Assembly (NCBI GenBank): GCA_965656445.1 | Contig: CBFHKO010000009.1 | Coordinates: forward strand, 1 to 64,000 | DNA from: JAHEJA01 sp965656445 | GTDB taxonomy: Bacteria > Pseudomonadota > Alphaproteobacteria > Rhodobacterales > Rhodobacteraceae | Length of the DNA: 64,000 nucleotides | Direction of reading: 5' to 3' | Program-made: the position numbers and the translations under genes | The notes under the pieces: model-generated | What the model saw: only the letters and a program-made list of their open reading frames with translations | The model's database searches: none | Told to the model about the DNA's origin: nothing | Shown: positions 35,361-45,332 of the stretch, piece after piece | How the letters are laid out: each line of letters opens with the position of its first letter | Position numbering within the stretch: position 1 is the first letter of the stretch

Positions 35361-37819
35361 GACTTTGCCCCTTTGCTCTCATGGGGCTTTATGTGCCGCA
35401 AGCGAAGCGCATTGCTCAGCACGAAAACAGAGCTAAGCCCCATCGCGGCGGCGGCAAAAATAGGGGAGAGCAAAATCCCGAATGTGGGATAGAGGACGCC
35501 TGCGGCAACGGGGATCAAGGCCACGTTATAGCCAAAGGCCCAGACCAGATTTTGTTTGATATTGCCAAGGGTGCGACGCGATAAATTAAGCGCGTTTACC
35601 ACGGCCCCTAAATCCCCCGACATCAAAACCACATCCCCAGTCTCAATGGCGACATCGGTGCCTGTTCCCAAGGCTATACCCACATCCGCTTGCGCGAGGG
35701 CAGGGGCGTCGTTGATCCCATCCCCGACAAAGGCAACTTTGCCTCGGGTTTTGAGGGTGGCAATGGCGGTGACTTTGTCCTCAGGCAGTGTTTGTGCAAA
35801 GACCGTTTCAATCCCCAAAGATCGCGCAATGGTGTTTGCGGTTTCTTCTTTGTCGCCAGTGATCATAGCAATATGGAGGCCGCGCGCGCGTAGGGTTTTC
35901 AGCGCGTCATAAGTGCTATGTTTGATTGGGTCACTGAGGCCAATCATAGCGGCCACTTGGCCATTTTGCGCGACATAGATAACGGTTTTGCCTTCGTTGG
36001 CCATATTGGTTTCAGAGGCTTCCCAGTCACCAAGGCCGATATTGGCGCGGCGCAGCAATCGATCAGAGCCGATCAAAAGGGTGTCCTCGTCAAAGTGAAC
36101 CTCGATCCCAAGGCCCGTGGTTTGAGTAATCTTATCATGGGTTGGAAACAGCAAGCCTTGCTCTTTGGCGGCCTGCACGATGGCTTGGGCGATTGGGTGT
36201 TGGGATTGGGCTTCGGCGGCGCCAATCCGTGCCAAGAGCGTGTTGCGATCCAACCCTTGGGCTGTGATGAATTCTGTGACAACAGGGCGCCCTTCGGTGA
36301 GGGTGCCCGTTTTGTCAAAGGCGATGACATTCACATTGGCGAGGCCTTGCAACGCGTCGCCTTTGCGGAAGAGGACACCGAGCTGTGCCGCGCGGCCTGT
36401 GCCGACCATGATGGAGGTCGGTGTTGCCAATCCCATGGCGCAGGGGCAGGCGACGATCAACACAGAAACTGCTGCGATCAGGGCATAGTTGATCACCGGT
36501 GCGGGACCGACCATCAGCCAGACTGCAAAGGTCAGCGCGGCAAGCGCGAGGATCGCAGGCACAAACCAAAGCGTGATGCGATCAACAAGGCTTTGAATCG
36601 GAAGCTTGGTGCCTTGGGCCTGTTCAACCATACGGATGATTTGGGACAGCTTGGTGTCCGCGCCGACGCGACTGGCCTGAATGATCAGTGCGTCTTCACC
36701 GTTGACCGTTCCCCCCGTGACCGCGTCTCCGACGGATTTGAGCACGGGCAGGGGTTCGCCTGTGATCATCGCTTGATCGACATAGCTTTGTCCTTCGCTG
36801 ACATGCCCGTCCACAGGCAGGCGCGCGCCTGGTTTGATGAGGATCACGTCATTGGGCACGATGTTGTCAACAGGGGTGTCCACAAAGGCACCATTGCGGA
36901 ACACCTCGGCGGTGTGTTCCCTCAGCTGGATAAGGCTTTGAATAGCGGCCCCTGTGCGCCCCTTTGCACGCGCTTCCAAGAACCGACCCAAGAGGATCAG
37001 AACGATGATTACGGCGGCGGCTTCGAAATAGACCGCTCTGAGGGCATTGGGCAAAAGGGTAGGGGCGAATGTCGCCACCATGGAATACCCATAAGCCGCC
37101 AATGTGCCAACGGCCACGAGGCTATTCATATCGGGCGCATATCGCAGGAGCGCGGCAATGCCCTTGGTATAAAACCCGCGGCCCGGACCCATCATGATCA
37201 CTGTTGTGAGAAAGGCCTGAATAAACCAACTGGTTTGAATGCCAATCGTTCCAGCAATCCACATATGCAGGGCAGGGATCATATGCGAGCCCATTTCCAA
37301 AACAAACACAGGCAGCGCCAGAGCTGCCGCTGTTCCCGTGTGCCAAGCAATGTCGCGGGCCTCTTTGCTTTGCCGAGCAGTGATGTCCAAGTCTTGCCCC
37401 CTGCGCACAGCGCGCGCCTGATATCCAATCGCGGCCAGGGCGGCGAGACAGGCCTGTTCGTTCGTTATCCCCTCAACCCCCGACACATGCGCCGTGTTTT
37501 GTGCCAAATTGACTGAGGCCGCCGTGACCCCAGTAACACCCCCCAAAGCGCGCTCCACACGCGCACAACAGGATGCGCAGGTCACCCCATCCACCTCAAA
37601 GGTCAAATCCACCCCACGGGCGGGATATCCCGCCTCTGAGAGCGCATTAAGCGCCCGTGTGAGGCCTATATCATCCCGAGGGGTAAATTGCGCCCTATGC
37701 GTCGCGAGATTGACCGAAACCTCGTCTAGCCCCTCCACCGCGTCTAAGGCACGCTGCGCCCGACTGGCACAGCCCCCACAGGTCATACCGTCAAGTGTCA
37801 AAGTCATAGGCGAGGTCAT
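35357..37819 (-). CDS. copA: Copper-exporting P1B-type ATPase CopA
   Basis: 820 residues. Two N-terminal heavy-metal domains carry Cys14-x-x-Cys17 and Cys81-x-x-Cys84. Then come membrane helices, the CPC metal site (VACPCAMGLATP), the phosphorylation motif DKTGT and the hinge GDGINDAPAL. It pumps Cu(I) out of the cytoplasm. Transcription starts from a CueR-type promoter at 37854-37884 and continues into cueR. Confidence 0.96.
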   Translation of the reverse strand: MTSPMTLTLDGMTCGGCASRAQRALDAVEGLDEVSVNLATHRAQFTPRDDIGLTRALNALSEAGYPARGVDLTFEVDGVTCASCCARVERALGGVTGVTAASVNLAQNTAHVSGVEGITNEQACLAALAAIGYQARAVRRGQDLDITARQSKEARDIAWHTGTAAALALPVFVLEMGSHMIPALHMWIAGTIGIQTSWFIQAFLTTVIMMGPGRGFYTKGIAALLRYAPDMNSLVAVGTLAAYGYSMVATFAPTLLPNALRAVYFEAAAVIIVLILLGRFLEARAKGRTGAAIQSLIQLREHTAEVFRNGAFVDTPVDNIVPNDVILIKPGARLPVDGHVSEGQSYVDQAMITGEPLPVLKSVGDAVTGGTVNGEDALIIQASRVGADTKLSQIIRMVEQAQGTKLPIQSLVDRITLWFVPAILALAALTFAVWLMVGPAPVINYALIAAVSVLIVACPCAMGLATPTSIMVGTGRAAQLGVLFRKGDALQGLANVNVIAFDKTGTLTEGRPVVTEFITAQGLDRNTLLARIGAAEAQSQHPIAQAIVQAAKEQGLLFPTHDKITQTTGLGIEVHFDEDTLLIGSDRLLRRANIGLGDWEASETNMANEGKTVIYVAQNGQVAAMIGLSDPIKHSTYDALKTLRARGLHIAMITGDKEETANTIARSLGIETVFAQTLPEDKVTAIATLKTRGKVAFVGDGINDAPALAQADVGIALGTGTDVAIETGDVVLMSGDLGAVVNALNLSRRTLGNIKQNLVWAFGYNVALIPVAAGVLYPTFGILLSPIFAAAAMGLSSVFVLSNALRLRHIKPHESKGAKS

Positions 37820-37853
37820 AGCGTTTCCAATCAGACAAAAGGGGTCTTAGGTT

Positions 37854-37884
37854 TGCATAAAGCTTCCAGTCACTAGAAGGTCAA
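37854..37884 (-). promoter_or_regulatory. CueR-controlled copA promoter
   Basis: On the minus strand, -35 TTGACC (37879-37884) and -10 TATGCA (37854-37859) are separated by 19 bases, the overlong spacer typical of MerR-family promoters. The spacer carries the dyad CCTTC-N8-GGAAG. Located 35 bases before the copA start. Confidence 0.9.
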
Positions 37885-37979
37885 GGGGAATGTGAATTGC
37901 TGAACTGAAAACCCCATTTGCAATCCATCTGATTTTGCAACATTGTCCAGGGACCCCTGCCAAATGAGGACGCCATATC

Positions 37980-38444
37980 ATGATCAACATTTCTCGCCGT
38001 CAGCTTGTTTTCGCGACCATCGCCATGTCTGTGAGCGCAGGCTTGGGACTGGCCCAAGAGGGGGATGAATGGAGCGTGGATCAGGTTCATGCAGCTTTGT
38101 TAAAGGATGAGGTCGTGTTGATTGATGTGCGTCGTCCTGAGGAGTGGGCGCAAACGGGTGTTGCTCAGGGGGCGTGGCCATTGGATATGACCTCTAAGGA
38201 TTTCGTAGATAACCTGATGCAAGCGCGGGAATTGGCACAGGGGCGGCCTGTGGCTTTGATCTGTCGGACGGCTAATCGTACAGGGTTCTTGATGCGTCAA
38301 ATTCGTGAAGCGGGTCTCACGGGGTTCGTGGATACCAAGGGCGGAATGGCAGGCAAAGCGCCCTATAAGGGGTGGATTGACAGCGATCTGCCTCGTGTGA
38401 GTGCAGAAGACGCGATTGCCAATTTACCTGTTGCGTTGAAGTAA
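37980..38444 (+). CDS. Periplasmic rhodanese-domain protein
   Basis: 154 residues with an N-terminal signal sequence (NISRRQLVFATIAMSVSAGL, cleavage near residue 25) and a single rhodanese domain. The active-site loop is C-R-T-A-N-R at 95-100, with catalytic Cys95. Such proteins transfer sulfane sulfur or act in thiol or metal handling outside the cytoplasm. It is divergent from copA and 6 bases ahead of the mutarotase gene. Confidence 0.88.
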   Translation: MINISRRQLVFATIAMSVSAGLGLAQEGDEWSVDQVHAALLKDEVVLIDVRRPEEWAQTGVAQGAWPLDMTSKDFVDNLMQARELAQGRPVALICRTANRTGFLMRQIREAGLTGFVDTKGGMAGKAPYKGWIDSDLPRVSAEDAIANLPVALK

Positions 38445-38450
38445 CGGGAC

Positions 38451-39455
38451 ATGACACCGAGGCCAGATATCTTTGGTAGATTGCCGAATGGTGATCCAGT
38501 CCATTGCGTGACCTTGGAAAATGGCGGTGTTCGGGCGGCGTTTCTCACCTATGGGGCGACATTGCAGGATTTGAGGGTTGAGGGCGTGGCCCATCCCCTT
38601 GTTATTGGAGCGTCTACGTTAGAGCCATATTTTGGCCCGCTCATGTATGCAGGCGCCTTAGTGGGACGCTTTTCCAACCGTCTTCGCCATGGACGTTTTG
38701 AGATTGATGGCACGACCTATCAGGCCGAGGTTCAGGCGGACACGGGCCATACGCTTCATGGGGGTCCAGTGGGGGTCTCGTCCAAGGTTTGGTCAATCCT
38801 TGAAATGGGGGCCGATCACGTTGTTATGGGTCTTGAATTGAACGATGGGGACATGGGGTTTCCGGGCAACATGAGCCTACGGGCGCACATGTCCTTGGAT
38901 GAGCACGGGGCTTTGTCTTTTGACATCACCGCCACAAGTGATCGCGCGACGCCTTGTTCCTTGGCTCATCATAGTTATTTCAATTTAGATGGCACAGAGA
39001 CGATTGCGGATCATCAGTTACAGGTCAGTGCGGATCACTTTTTGCCTGTTGATCACGCGCTCATCCCCTTGGGAACCAAAGTGGCGCTCGATCAGCATGC
39101 CTTTGATTTCCGCGCGCTCAAAGAATTGGGTGCACATCAGATTGATCATAATTTCTGTCTGTCCTCAAAAACGGTCCCGACACGTCCCGTCGCGCGGTTA
39201 AGCGCGGCGCGATCTGGGATTGAGGTTGGTATTGCGACCAATCAACCGGGATTACAGGTCTATACGGGGGATGGCTTGGACTGTTCTGGTGGGATCGGCT
39301 TAGAGGGGCGAACCTATGGGGCACGCTCGGGGATTGCGCTTGAAACGCAGGCGTGGCCTGATGCGCCAAATCATCCCACATTCCCAAACGCGATTTTGCG
39401 CCCAGATGAAACCTATCATCATCACGTTATATATAAGATTTCAAAAAGAGCATAA
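38451..39455 (+). CDS. galM: Aldose 1-epimerase (galactose mutarotase)
   Basis: 334 residues. Visible family marks: VGRFSNRLRHGRFEIDG, HGGPVGV with the first catalytic-region histidine, LAHHSYFNLDGT with the second, and VYTGDGLDCSGG, followed by the C-terminal ALETQAWPDAPNHPTFP holding the glutamate base. It interconverts sugar anomers. It probably shares a transcript with the rhodanese gene, though no functional link is obvious. Confidence 0.94.
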   Translation: MTPRPDIFGRLPNGDPVHCVTLENGGVRAAFLTYGATLQDLRVEGVAHPLVIGASTLEPYFGPLMYAGALVGRFSNRLRHGRFEIDGTTYQAEVQADTGHTLHGGPVGVSSKVWSILEMGADHVVMGLELNDGDMGFPGNMSLRAHMSLDEHGALSFDITATSDRATPCSLAHHSYFNLDGTETIADHQLQVSADHFLPVDHALIPLGTKVALDQHAFDFRALKELGAHQIDHNFCLSSKTVPTRPVARLSAARSGIEVGIATNQPGLQVYTGDGLDCSGGIGLEGRTYGARSGIALETQAWPDAPNHPTFPNAILRPDETYHHHVIYKISKRA

Positions 39456-39822
39456 GCACCCTCTAATCCCGAATCGCATTCGCTCTAGAGTCGCAGGACA
39501 TGATCACCACACTTGCTCAGTGATCCTGAAATAGCCTTGGTGCCGCGCCACTGTGTTCACCAAATTTTAAGACCAAAGTGACTAAATCCCCTCAAAAGGA
39601 ATACCAATTTTGCTGATTTACCCCAGTTTGTTGCGCTCTTGCATCGGTTTTGGGCGGGGTGTCCCTGTGCCCAATTGTGTCATTCCTTGAACACAAAGCC
39701 GCCACATTTGATTGATCTACTGATCCGTGGTCGCGATTTGGTACCGCGCACCTTGTGATTTTTTAACGAGTTTCAACGAATAAAAACGACTCGAGCATTT
39801 AAGAAGCACAAGGAATTAGCAG
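39456..39822. other. Intergenic region before the RTX pseudogene
   Basis: 367 bases with no gene I can support and no clear terminator or operator. It should contain the former promoter of the RTX gene; AAGGAATT precedes its GTG start. Confidence 0.5.
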
Positions 39823-41223
39823 GTGACAGCATATAACGCCTATTTGTATGAAGTGATCCCGGACACGCCAATTTTATCTGGTGATACCGTAGCGTCCTTC
39901 TCCGTAATCAGCCCTCCGTCCCTCCATGTCGTTGACGATATGAATGGGAGCGCTTGGTACGTAAACGATTCAAACAACACCTCTATGACCATTGACGGGA
40001 TCACAGTGACGGGTGCCGCGCGTGGGGGAACATTGGAATTTGCCGATGGGACAAGTTATACACATTCGAACGTGTCACATCAGATTTCGGCGGTCTTCGC
40101 AGTTCCGCAAAGCGATGGATCGGTGAAATATTATGCGACCTTTGGCAACGAAGCTTTGGCGACGGACACTTGGGGTGGTGGGATTGTCACGGATGAAATC
40201 GAAGAAAACGGTGAATATCCCACAAAGCTCACGTTCGATGGGTCAAATCACGGTGTAGGAACAGAAGACTGGGATGTCAGCGGCCTCGTTGATGGGAGCA
40301 TGACCTATTCGGGGTCGTCGCTTTATTATTGGTAGCAAAACAATTTGAGCAATGTGACCGCGCCATCGGACAAAATCGTCGAAGGCACTGGGTCGGGTGA
40401 TCTTATCAATGGCAGTTATGCCGGTGACCCCGATGGAGATTTGATCGACAACAATGATGGCAATCCGACGCTCGCAAGCGGCGATGATGATAGCATCATT
40501 GGATATGAAGGAAACGACACGATTTTAGGCGGTGTCGGGAACGATACAATCTATGGCGGTGGTAGCAATCCTGATGAGCTAACCCTTGATCTGACAGCTG
40601 ATCCTTATTGGGGCATGAACTATAGCACTGGCGCCAATATTGGCGATGGTGCTTTGGGTGGAACCTTCCATGTTGGTGATGTGAATTCATCGCAATTGAC
40701 TCCGCAATACCTGACTGTGACAGATGGAAATACGACGCTCACTAGTGGTGAAACTATCGAAGTCACGTTTTTGGATGAAAACGGTGTCGAAGTCGTTTTC
40801 ACAGGGACAGTTCAACAATCCGCATATGGCGGTACGCCCAATGTCGGTGCGATCACGGCTGTTGGCACGGATCAAGACGGCAATCCCATTGCGATTGCTT
40901 TGGGACGCGGCGATGGTGTGACCCCCAATTGGCCGGCAGGCACAACATTCGAAGACACTGACGATGCCTTTGACGCGGCAACTGGGGTTGATATGATCTT
41001 GGCGCCCTCCGGCGTTGACTTTGGTGGCGCTTCACTAGCTTGGTGTGACGGCCTGTGTCATCGTTTGAAAGACGGTGGCAAATTTATGGGCCAAAGGCGA
41101 GGATTTGCGCCAAATCGCGCCTATGTCGCGCGTTGGTGGGTCCGTGGGAAACCGTGCAACATTCACATCCGTTGCGCGGGTTTCCAGATCGATTGCCATG
41201 TCTGGGATCAGCGTAATACCTAA
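39823..41223 (+). pseudogene. RTX (hemolysin-type calcium-binding) protein gene, interrupted and truncated
   Basis: The frame opens at GTG 39823, is broken by a TAG at 40333-40335 and continues in the same frame from 40336. After the stop come glycine-rich nonapeptides (SGDDDSIIGYEGNDTILGG, VGNDTIYGG), the calcium-binding repeats of type I-secreted proteins. From about 41035 the frame runs into the antisense of oxyR and ends as unrelated residues at 41223, so the C-terminal part with the secretion signal is missing. A nonsense change plus a deletion or recombination at the oxyR 3' end explains this. Confidence 0.75.
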
Positions 41224-41925
41224 ATCCGCCTGAACCATTTGCACGAGCGTCGACAGCGAACTTGCGTCATGGCGGCGGTTCGCTGTGGTGTCTATTTGGC
41301 AAAAGGCGAGGGCTTGGTCGCGAAAGCAATGCCCTTCTTCGAGCAAGAGCCACGGCAAGGCGGCAAAGCTGCGCGGGTCGGGCACAGGCAGATCACGTGC
41401 GGTTTGTGGACGGACCAACACAAATTCCTCGGAAAACATAACAGTTTCCTCCAGATGCGCCTCGCCAATTGGCAGAGCAAGTAGGGCCATATCGAGGCTG
41501 CCGTTCAGGGTTTCCTCAACCAACTTGGACGTTTGCGTTTCTCGCACACTTACGGTGATCTCTGGGTGATTATCAGACATTGCGCGCAAGATTTTTGGCA
41601 AAAGATAAGGCGCGATGGTGGGAATGATCCCCAAGTTTAGCCGATCAAACGCATCCTGCCGTGCCGCACGCGCCATTAATTCGATGGTTTGGACATCCTC
41701 TAGGATTTTGTGACACTGGGCTAAAAATTCCTGTCCAAAACGGGTCAGGACAAATGATTTTGCGCCGCGCTCAAATAGAGGTGTGCCTAATTCTTGTTCC
41801 AGCTTTTTGATTTGCTGAGACAGGGCCGGTTGCGAAATTGCAGAGGCATCCGCCGCATACCCAAAGTGGCCCATACGCGCGAGCGTTGCAAAATAACGCA
41901 TCTGTTTCAAAGTGATATTGCTCAT
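41035..41925 (-). CDS. oxyR: Hydrogen peroxide-sensing LysR regulator OxyR
   Basis: 296 residues; N-terminal helix-turn-helix (SAISQPALSQQIKKLEQELG) and an effector domain with the redox pair Cys200 and Cys209 (EEGHCFRDQALAFCQ), the same 9-residue spacing as E. coli Cys199/Cys208. It is divergent from katG across 131 bases and should activate it on peroxide stress. Its stop lies exactly where the RTX pseudogene loses homology. Confidence 0.94.
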   Translation of the reverse strand: MSNITLKQMRYFATLARMGHFGYAADASAISQPALSQQIKKLEQELGTPLFERGAKSFVLTRFGQEFLAQCHKILEDVQTIELMARAARQDAFDRLNLGIIPTIAPYLLPKILRAMSDNHPEITVSVRETQTSKLVEETLNGSLDMALLALPIGEAHLEETVMFSEEFVLVRPQTARDLPVPDPRSFAALPWLLLEEGHCFRDQALAFCQIDTTANRRHDASSLSTLVQMVQADLGITLIPDMAIDLETRATDVNVARFPTDPPTRDIGAIWRKSSPLAHKFATVFQTMTQAVTPS

Positions 41926-42056
41926 AACTTTTTCTTATCGAAAATATAAATTAATACAACTGGCAATTATGAATGAAATACGGGATTGTGTCGCTATCTG
42001 TGTCACAGAGTCGATATTTCATGACTTGAATATCACAATTTTAGGAGAGGTAAGAT

Positions 42057-44219
42057 ATGAACAAGCACGTTGATGCGCAGGGCGGTTGCCCAGTCATGCA
42101 TGGCGCGAATACCGCTGAGAACCAATCTGTAACAGCTTGGTGGCCGAATTCATTGAATTTGGACATTTTGCACCAGCACGATCAGAAAACCCAACCTTTG
42201 GGTGCTGACTTTAATTACCGTGAGGCGCTCAAGTCGCTTGATGTTGAGGCCTTGAAAAAAGACACACATGCTTTGCTAACCGATAGCAAAGATTGGTGGC
42301 CTGCGGATTGGGGTCACTATGGCGGCTTGATGATCCGTTTGGCATGGCACGCTGCAGGATCCTATCGCACGACAGATGGTCGTGGTGGTGCAGGGACAGG
42401 CAACATGCGCTTTGCGCCGCTGAATTCATGGCCTGACAACACAAGCCTTGATAAAGCGCGCCGCCTTCTTTGGCCGTTGAAAAAGAAATACGGCAATGCT
42501 GTGTCTTGGGCGGACCTCTTGGTCTTTGCTGGTACAGTTGCTTATGAAAACATGGGTCTCAAGACGTATGGATTTAGCTTTGGTCGCGAAGACATCTGGC
42601 ATCCTGAAAAAGATACCTATTGGGGGTCTGAAAACGAATGGCTTGCGCCAAGTGAAAATCGGTATGACGATTTGGAAGACGCCTCTACACTAGAAAACCC
42701 GCTTGCAGCCGTGCATATGGGTTTGATCTATGTGAACCCAGAAGGGGTGAACGGAAATCCTGATCCCTTGCGCACTGCGCAACACGTGCGCGAAACATTT
42801 GCCCGTATGGCGATGAACGACGAAGAAACCGTTGCTTTGGCCGCAGGTGGTCACACAGTCGGTAAAGCACACGGGAATGGAGATGCCTCCAAACTGGGTG
42901 CAGAACCAGAGGGCGCAGATATCGAAAACCAAGGCTTTGGTTGGACGAACCCAGAAGGGAATGGCCCGAACGCAATCACATCTGGTATTGAGGGCGCATG
43001 GACCTCGAACCCAATCCAGTGGGATAACGGCTATTTCCACCTTTTGTTCAACTACGATTGGGAACTTAGAAAAAGCCCAGCAGGGGCTCATCAGTGGGAA
43101 CCAATTGACATCAAAGAAGAAGACATGCCCGTCGACGCCTTTGATCCATCAATCCGTCGTAACCCAATGATGACAGATGCGGATATGGCGATGATCAAAG
43201 ATCCGATCTATCGCGAAATCTCAGAGCGTTTCTACAAAGACCCTGCGTATTTCTCAGAAGTCTTTGCACGCGCTTGGTTCAAGCTAACACACCGCGATAT
43301 GGGTCCAAAAGCCCGCTATTTCGGTCCTGACGTTCCAGCAGAAGATTTGATCTGGCAAGATCCGATTCCAGCAGGCTCAACAGGATACGACATCGCGGCC
43401 GCCAAAGCTAAAATCGCAGCAAGCGGTTTGTCTGTCTCTGATATGGTTGCAACCGCTTGGGATAGTGCGCGTACATTCCGTGGATCCGACATGCGCGGCG
43501 GTGCCAATGGAGCACGTATCCGTCTTGCGCCACAAAAAGATTGGGACGGCAACGAGCCAACGCGTTTGGCCTCTGTTTTGTCTACTCTTGAGGGCATTGC
43601 CTCTGAGGTTGGTGCAAGTGTTGCGGATATCATCGTTCTTGCGGGCAACGTCGGTGTTGAACAAGCGGCCAAAGCGGCTGGGTTCGATGTCGAGGTGCCG
43701 TTCATGCCAGGCCGTGGGGATGCCACAGCCGAGCAAACGGATGTAGACAGCTTCGCAGTGCTTGAGCCAATCCATGATGGGTTCCGCAACTGGGTCAAAA
43801 AAGACTATGCGGTCAAGCCAGAAGAATTGCTTTTGGATCGGGCACAGTTGATGGGCCTCACGGCCTCTGAAATGACCTGTTTGTTGGGCGGTATGCGTGT
43901 TCTTGGAACCAACCATGGCGGATCAGCGCATGGTGTGTTCACAGATAACGTTGGCGCCTTGACGACGGACTTCTTTGTGACGTTAACAGACATGGCCTAC
44001 AAATGGGAGCCAACTGGCAAAAACTCCTATGCGATTGTGGATCGTGCGACAGGGGACACCAAACACACAGCAACGCGTGTTGATTTGGTCTTTGGCTCAA
44101 ACGCAATCTTGCGTGCCTATGCAGAAGTCTACGCACAAGACGACAGCAAAGAGAAATTCGTCAATGATTTTGTCGCCGCTTGGGTCAAAGTCATGAACGC
44201 AGATCGCTTTGATGCATAA
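42057..44219 (+). CDS. katG: Catalase-peroxidase KatG
   Basis: 720 residues. Distal heme pocket Arg94, Trp97, His98 (RLAWHAAGSYR), the tyrosine of the Met-Tyr-Trp adduct in GLIYVNPEG, and the proximal histidine in GGHTVGKAHG are visible; a second, inactive peroxidase domain follows. Destroys hydrogen peroxide. GGAGAGG precedes the ATG. The gap to oxyR contains CTGTG-T-CACAG at 41998-42008 and flanking CTATC/GATA, possible parts of the OxyR site. Ends in a strong terminator. Confidence 0.97.
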   Translation: MNKHVDAQGGCPVMHGANTAENQSVTAWWPNSLNLDILHQHDQKTQPLGADFNYREALKSLDVEALKKDTHALLTDSKDWWPADWGHYGGLMIRLAWHAAGSYRTTDGRGGAGTGNMRFAPLNSWPDNTSLDKARRLLWPLKKKYGNAVSWADLLVFAGTVAYENMGLKTYGFSFGREDIWHPEKDTYWGSENEWLAPSENRYDDLEDASTLENPLAAVHMGLIYVNPEGVNGNPDPLRTAQHVRETFARMAMNDEETVALAAGGHTVGKAHGNGDASKLGAEPEGADIENQGFGWTNPEGNGPNAITSGIEGAWTSNPIQWDNGYFHLLFNYDWELRKSPAGAHQWEPIDIKEEDMPVDAFDPSIRRNPMMTDADMAMIKDPIYREISERFYKDPAYFSEVFARAWFKLTHRDMGPKARYFGPDVPAEDLIWQDPIPAGSTGYDIAAAKAKIAASGLSVSDMVATAWDSARTFRGSDMRGGANGARIRLAPQKDWDGNEPTRLASVLSTLEGIASEVGASVADIIVLAGNVGVEQAAKAAGFDVEVPFMPGRGDATAEQTDVDSFAVLEPIHDGFRNWVKKDYAVKPEELLLDRAQLMGLTASEMTCLLGGMRVLGTNHGGSAHGVFTDNVGALTTDFFVTLTDMAYKWEPTGKNSYAIVDRATGDTKHTATRVDLVFGSNAILRAYAEVYAQDDSKEKFVNDFVAAWVKVMNADRFDA

Positions 44220-44224
44220 AAAAT

Positions 44225-44250
44225 AAAGGTGCGGTTTCGGCCGCACCTTT
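44225..44250. terminator. Terminator after katG
   Basis: Perfect 10-bp stem AAAGGTGCGG / CCGCACCTTT with a TTTCGG loop and a following T run, 6 bases after the katG stop; it may also end the convergent sulfonate operon. Confidence 0.92.
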
Positions 44251-44256
44251 TCTTTG

Positions 44257-44298
44257 TCTTGGTGCCTGGGTCTTGGGGTCTGGGCCTTGGTGTCTGGC
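44257..44298. repeat. Three 14-bp tandem repeats
   Basis: TCTTGGTGCCTGGG, TCTTGGGGTCTGGG, CCTTGGTGTCTGGC, directly abutting the yeiH stop codon. Looks like slippage-prone low-complexity DNA. Confidence 0.8.
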
Positions 44299-45318
44299 CT
44301 ACATCAAAAAGGTCAAACCAACCAAGATGAACCCTGCTAGAAATAGCGTCTCAATCACGATTAATGCAATCGCCGCACCGCCGACTTGAGCGACGTCTTT
44401 GATAGATGTTTTCATCCCCACAGCCGCAATCGAGGTCAGCAAGGCCCATTTTGACAGCGTGCCCGCCGTGTCCGTTATGGCGACCGGCAAGGTGGCGAGC
44501 GAATTCAGCGTCGCCAACGTAATAAACCCGATGACAAAAAACGGCAGGATAGGGGGCCGCTGCATGTCATCTGATGTGGTGACGTTCATTCGGATGACCA
44601 TGGTTGCGATCACGACGACGGGTGCCAGCATGGCAACGCGAAAGAGCTTGATCAAGGTTGCGGTTTCGCCTGTACTCTCGGACACAGAAAACCCCGCTCC
44701 GACCACTTGGGCGACATCGTGAATTGTGGCTCCGATGAATATCCCTGTTTGTAACTCGTCCATCCCAATTGAGGTTGCAAAAATCGGATAGAGGATCATC
44801 GCAATGGTTGAAAGCAACGTAACCCCGACAACAGTAAACACAAGGCGTTGTTCGCTGCGCTCATCTTTGGGTAAAATCGCGGCAATCGCCATAGCAGCTG
44901 AAGCGCCACAGATGGCCACCGATCCCGCTGTCAGGAATGAAAAGCGCGGACCATAGCCAAAACGCGGTCCAATCAGTAGGCCAACCCCTATGGTGGCGAC
45001 CAACCCAGCTATCACCAAGAGGATCAAAGGCACTCCTAAGTCAGATAGCATCGAGACACTGATCCGAAGGCCCAATAACGCAACGCCAATCCTCAGAATG
45101 GTTTTGGCACAGAATTGTATGCCTTGGACGGTTTTTCCCTCGCTTGAGAGAAAATTCAGTGCAATGCCAAACAAGAGCGCCATGAGCATAGCAGGGGCGC
45201 CATAATGGTCGGCGACGAATTGCGCGGAGAGGGCAACAATCAACGAGACAAGCACGCCCGGGAATAAGAGGGCGGCTTTCGCACGATAATGGTCAATCAC
45301 AGTTTGGATACCTTTCAA
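44299..45318 (-). CDS. YeiH/UPF0324-family putative anion (sulfite/sulfate) exporter
   Basis: 339 residues, about ten membrane helices, with family marks GIALNFLS, LRIGVALLGLRIS, ICGASAAMAIA and GATIHDVAQVVGAGFS. The family is annotated as a putative sulfate exporter. It is the last gene of the sulfonate operon, right after the sulfolactate dehydrogenase, so export of sulfite released by SuyAB (or sulfate formed from it) is a reasonable inference. Confidence 0.88.
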   Translation of the reverse strand: MKGIQTVIDHYRAKAALLFPGVLVSLIVALSAQFVADHYGAPAMLMALLFGIALNFLSSEGKTVQGIQFCAKTILRIGVALLGLRISVSMLSDLGVPLILLVIAGLVATIGVGLLIGPRFGYGPRFSFLTAGSVAICGASAAMAIAAILPKDERSEQRLVFTVVGVTLLSTIAMILYPIFATSIGMDELQTGIFIGATIHDVAQVVGAGFSVSESTGETATLIKLFRVAMLAPVVVIATMVIRMNVTTSDDMQRPPILPFFVIGFITLATLNSLATLPVAITDTAGTLSKWALLTSIAAVGMKTSIKDVAQVGGAAIALIVIETLFLAGFILVGLTFLM

Positions 45319-45332
45319 AGTATCAAGGTGGT

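Noticed and set aside
35918..37516. 532-residue open frame antisense to copA
   Set aside because: It mirrors the whole codon structure of copA, has His/Cys/Gly-rich shadow composition and no family resemblance.
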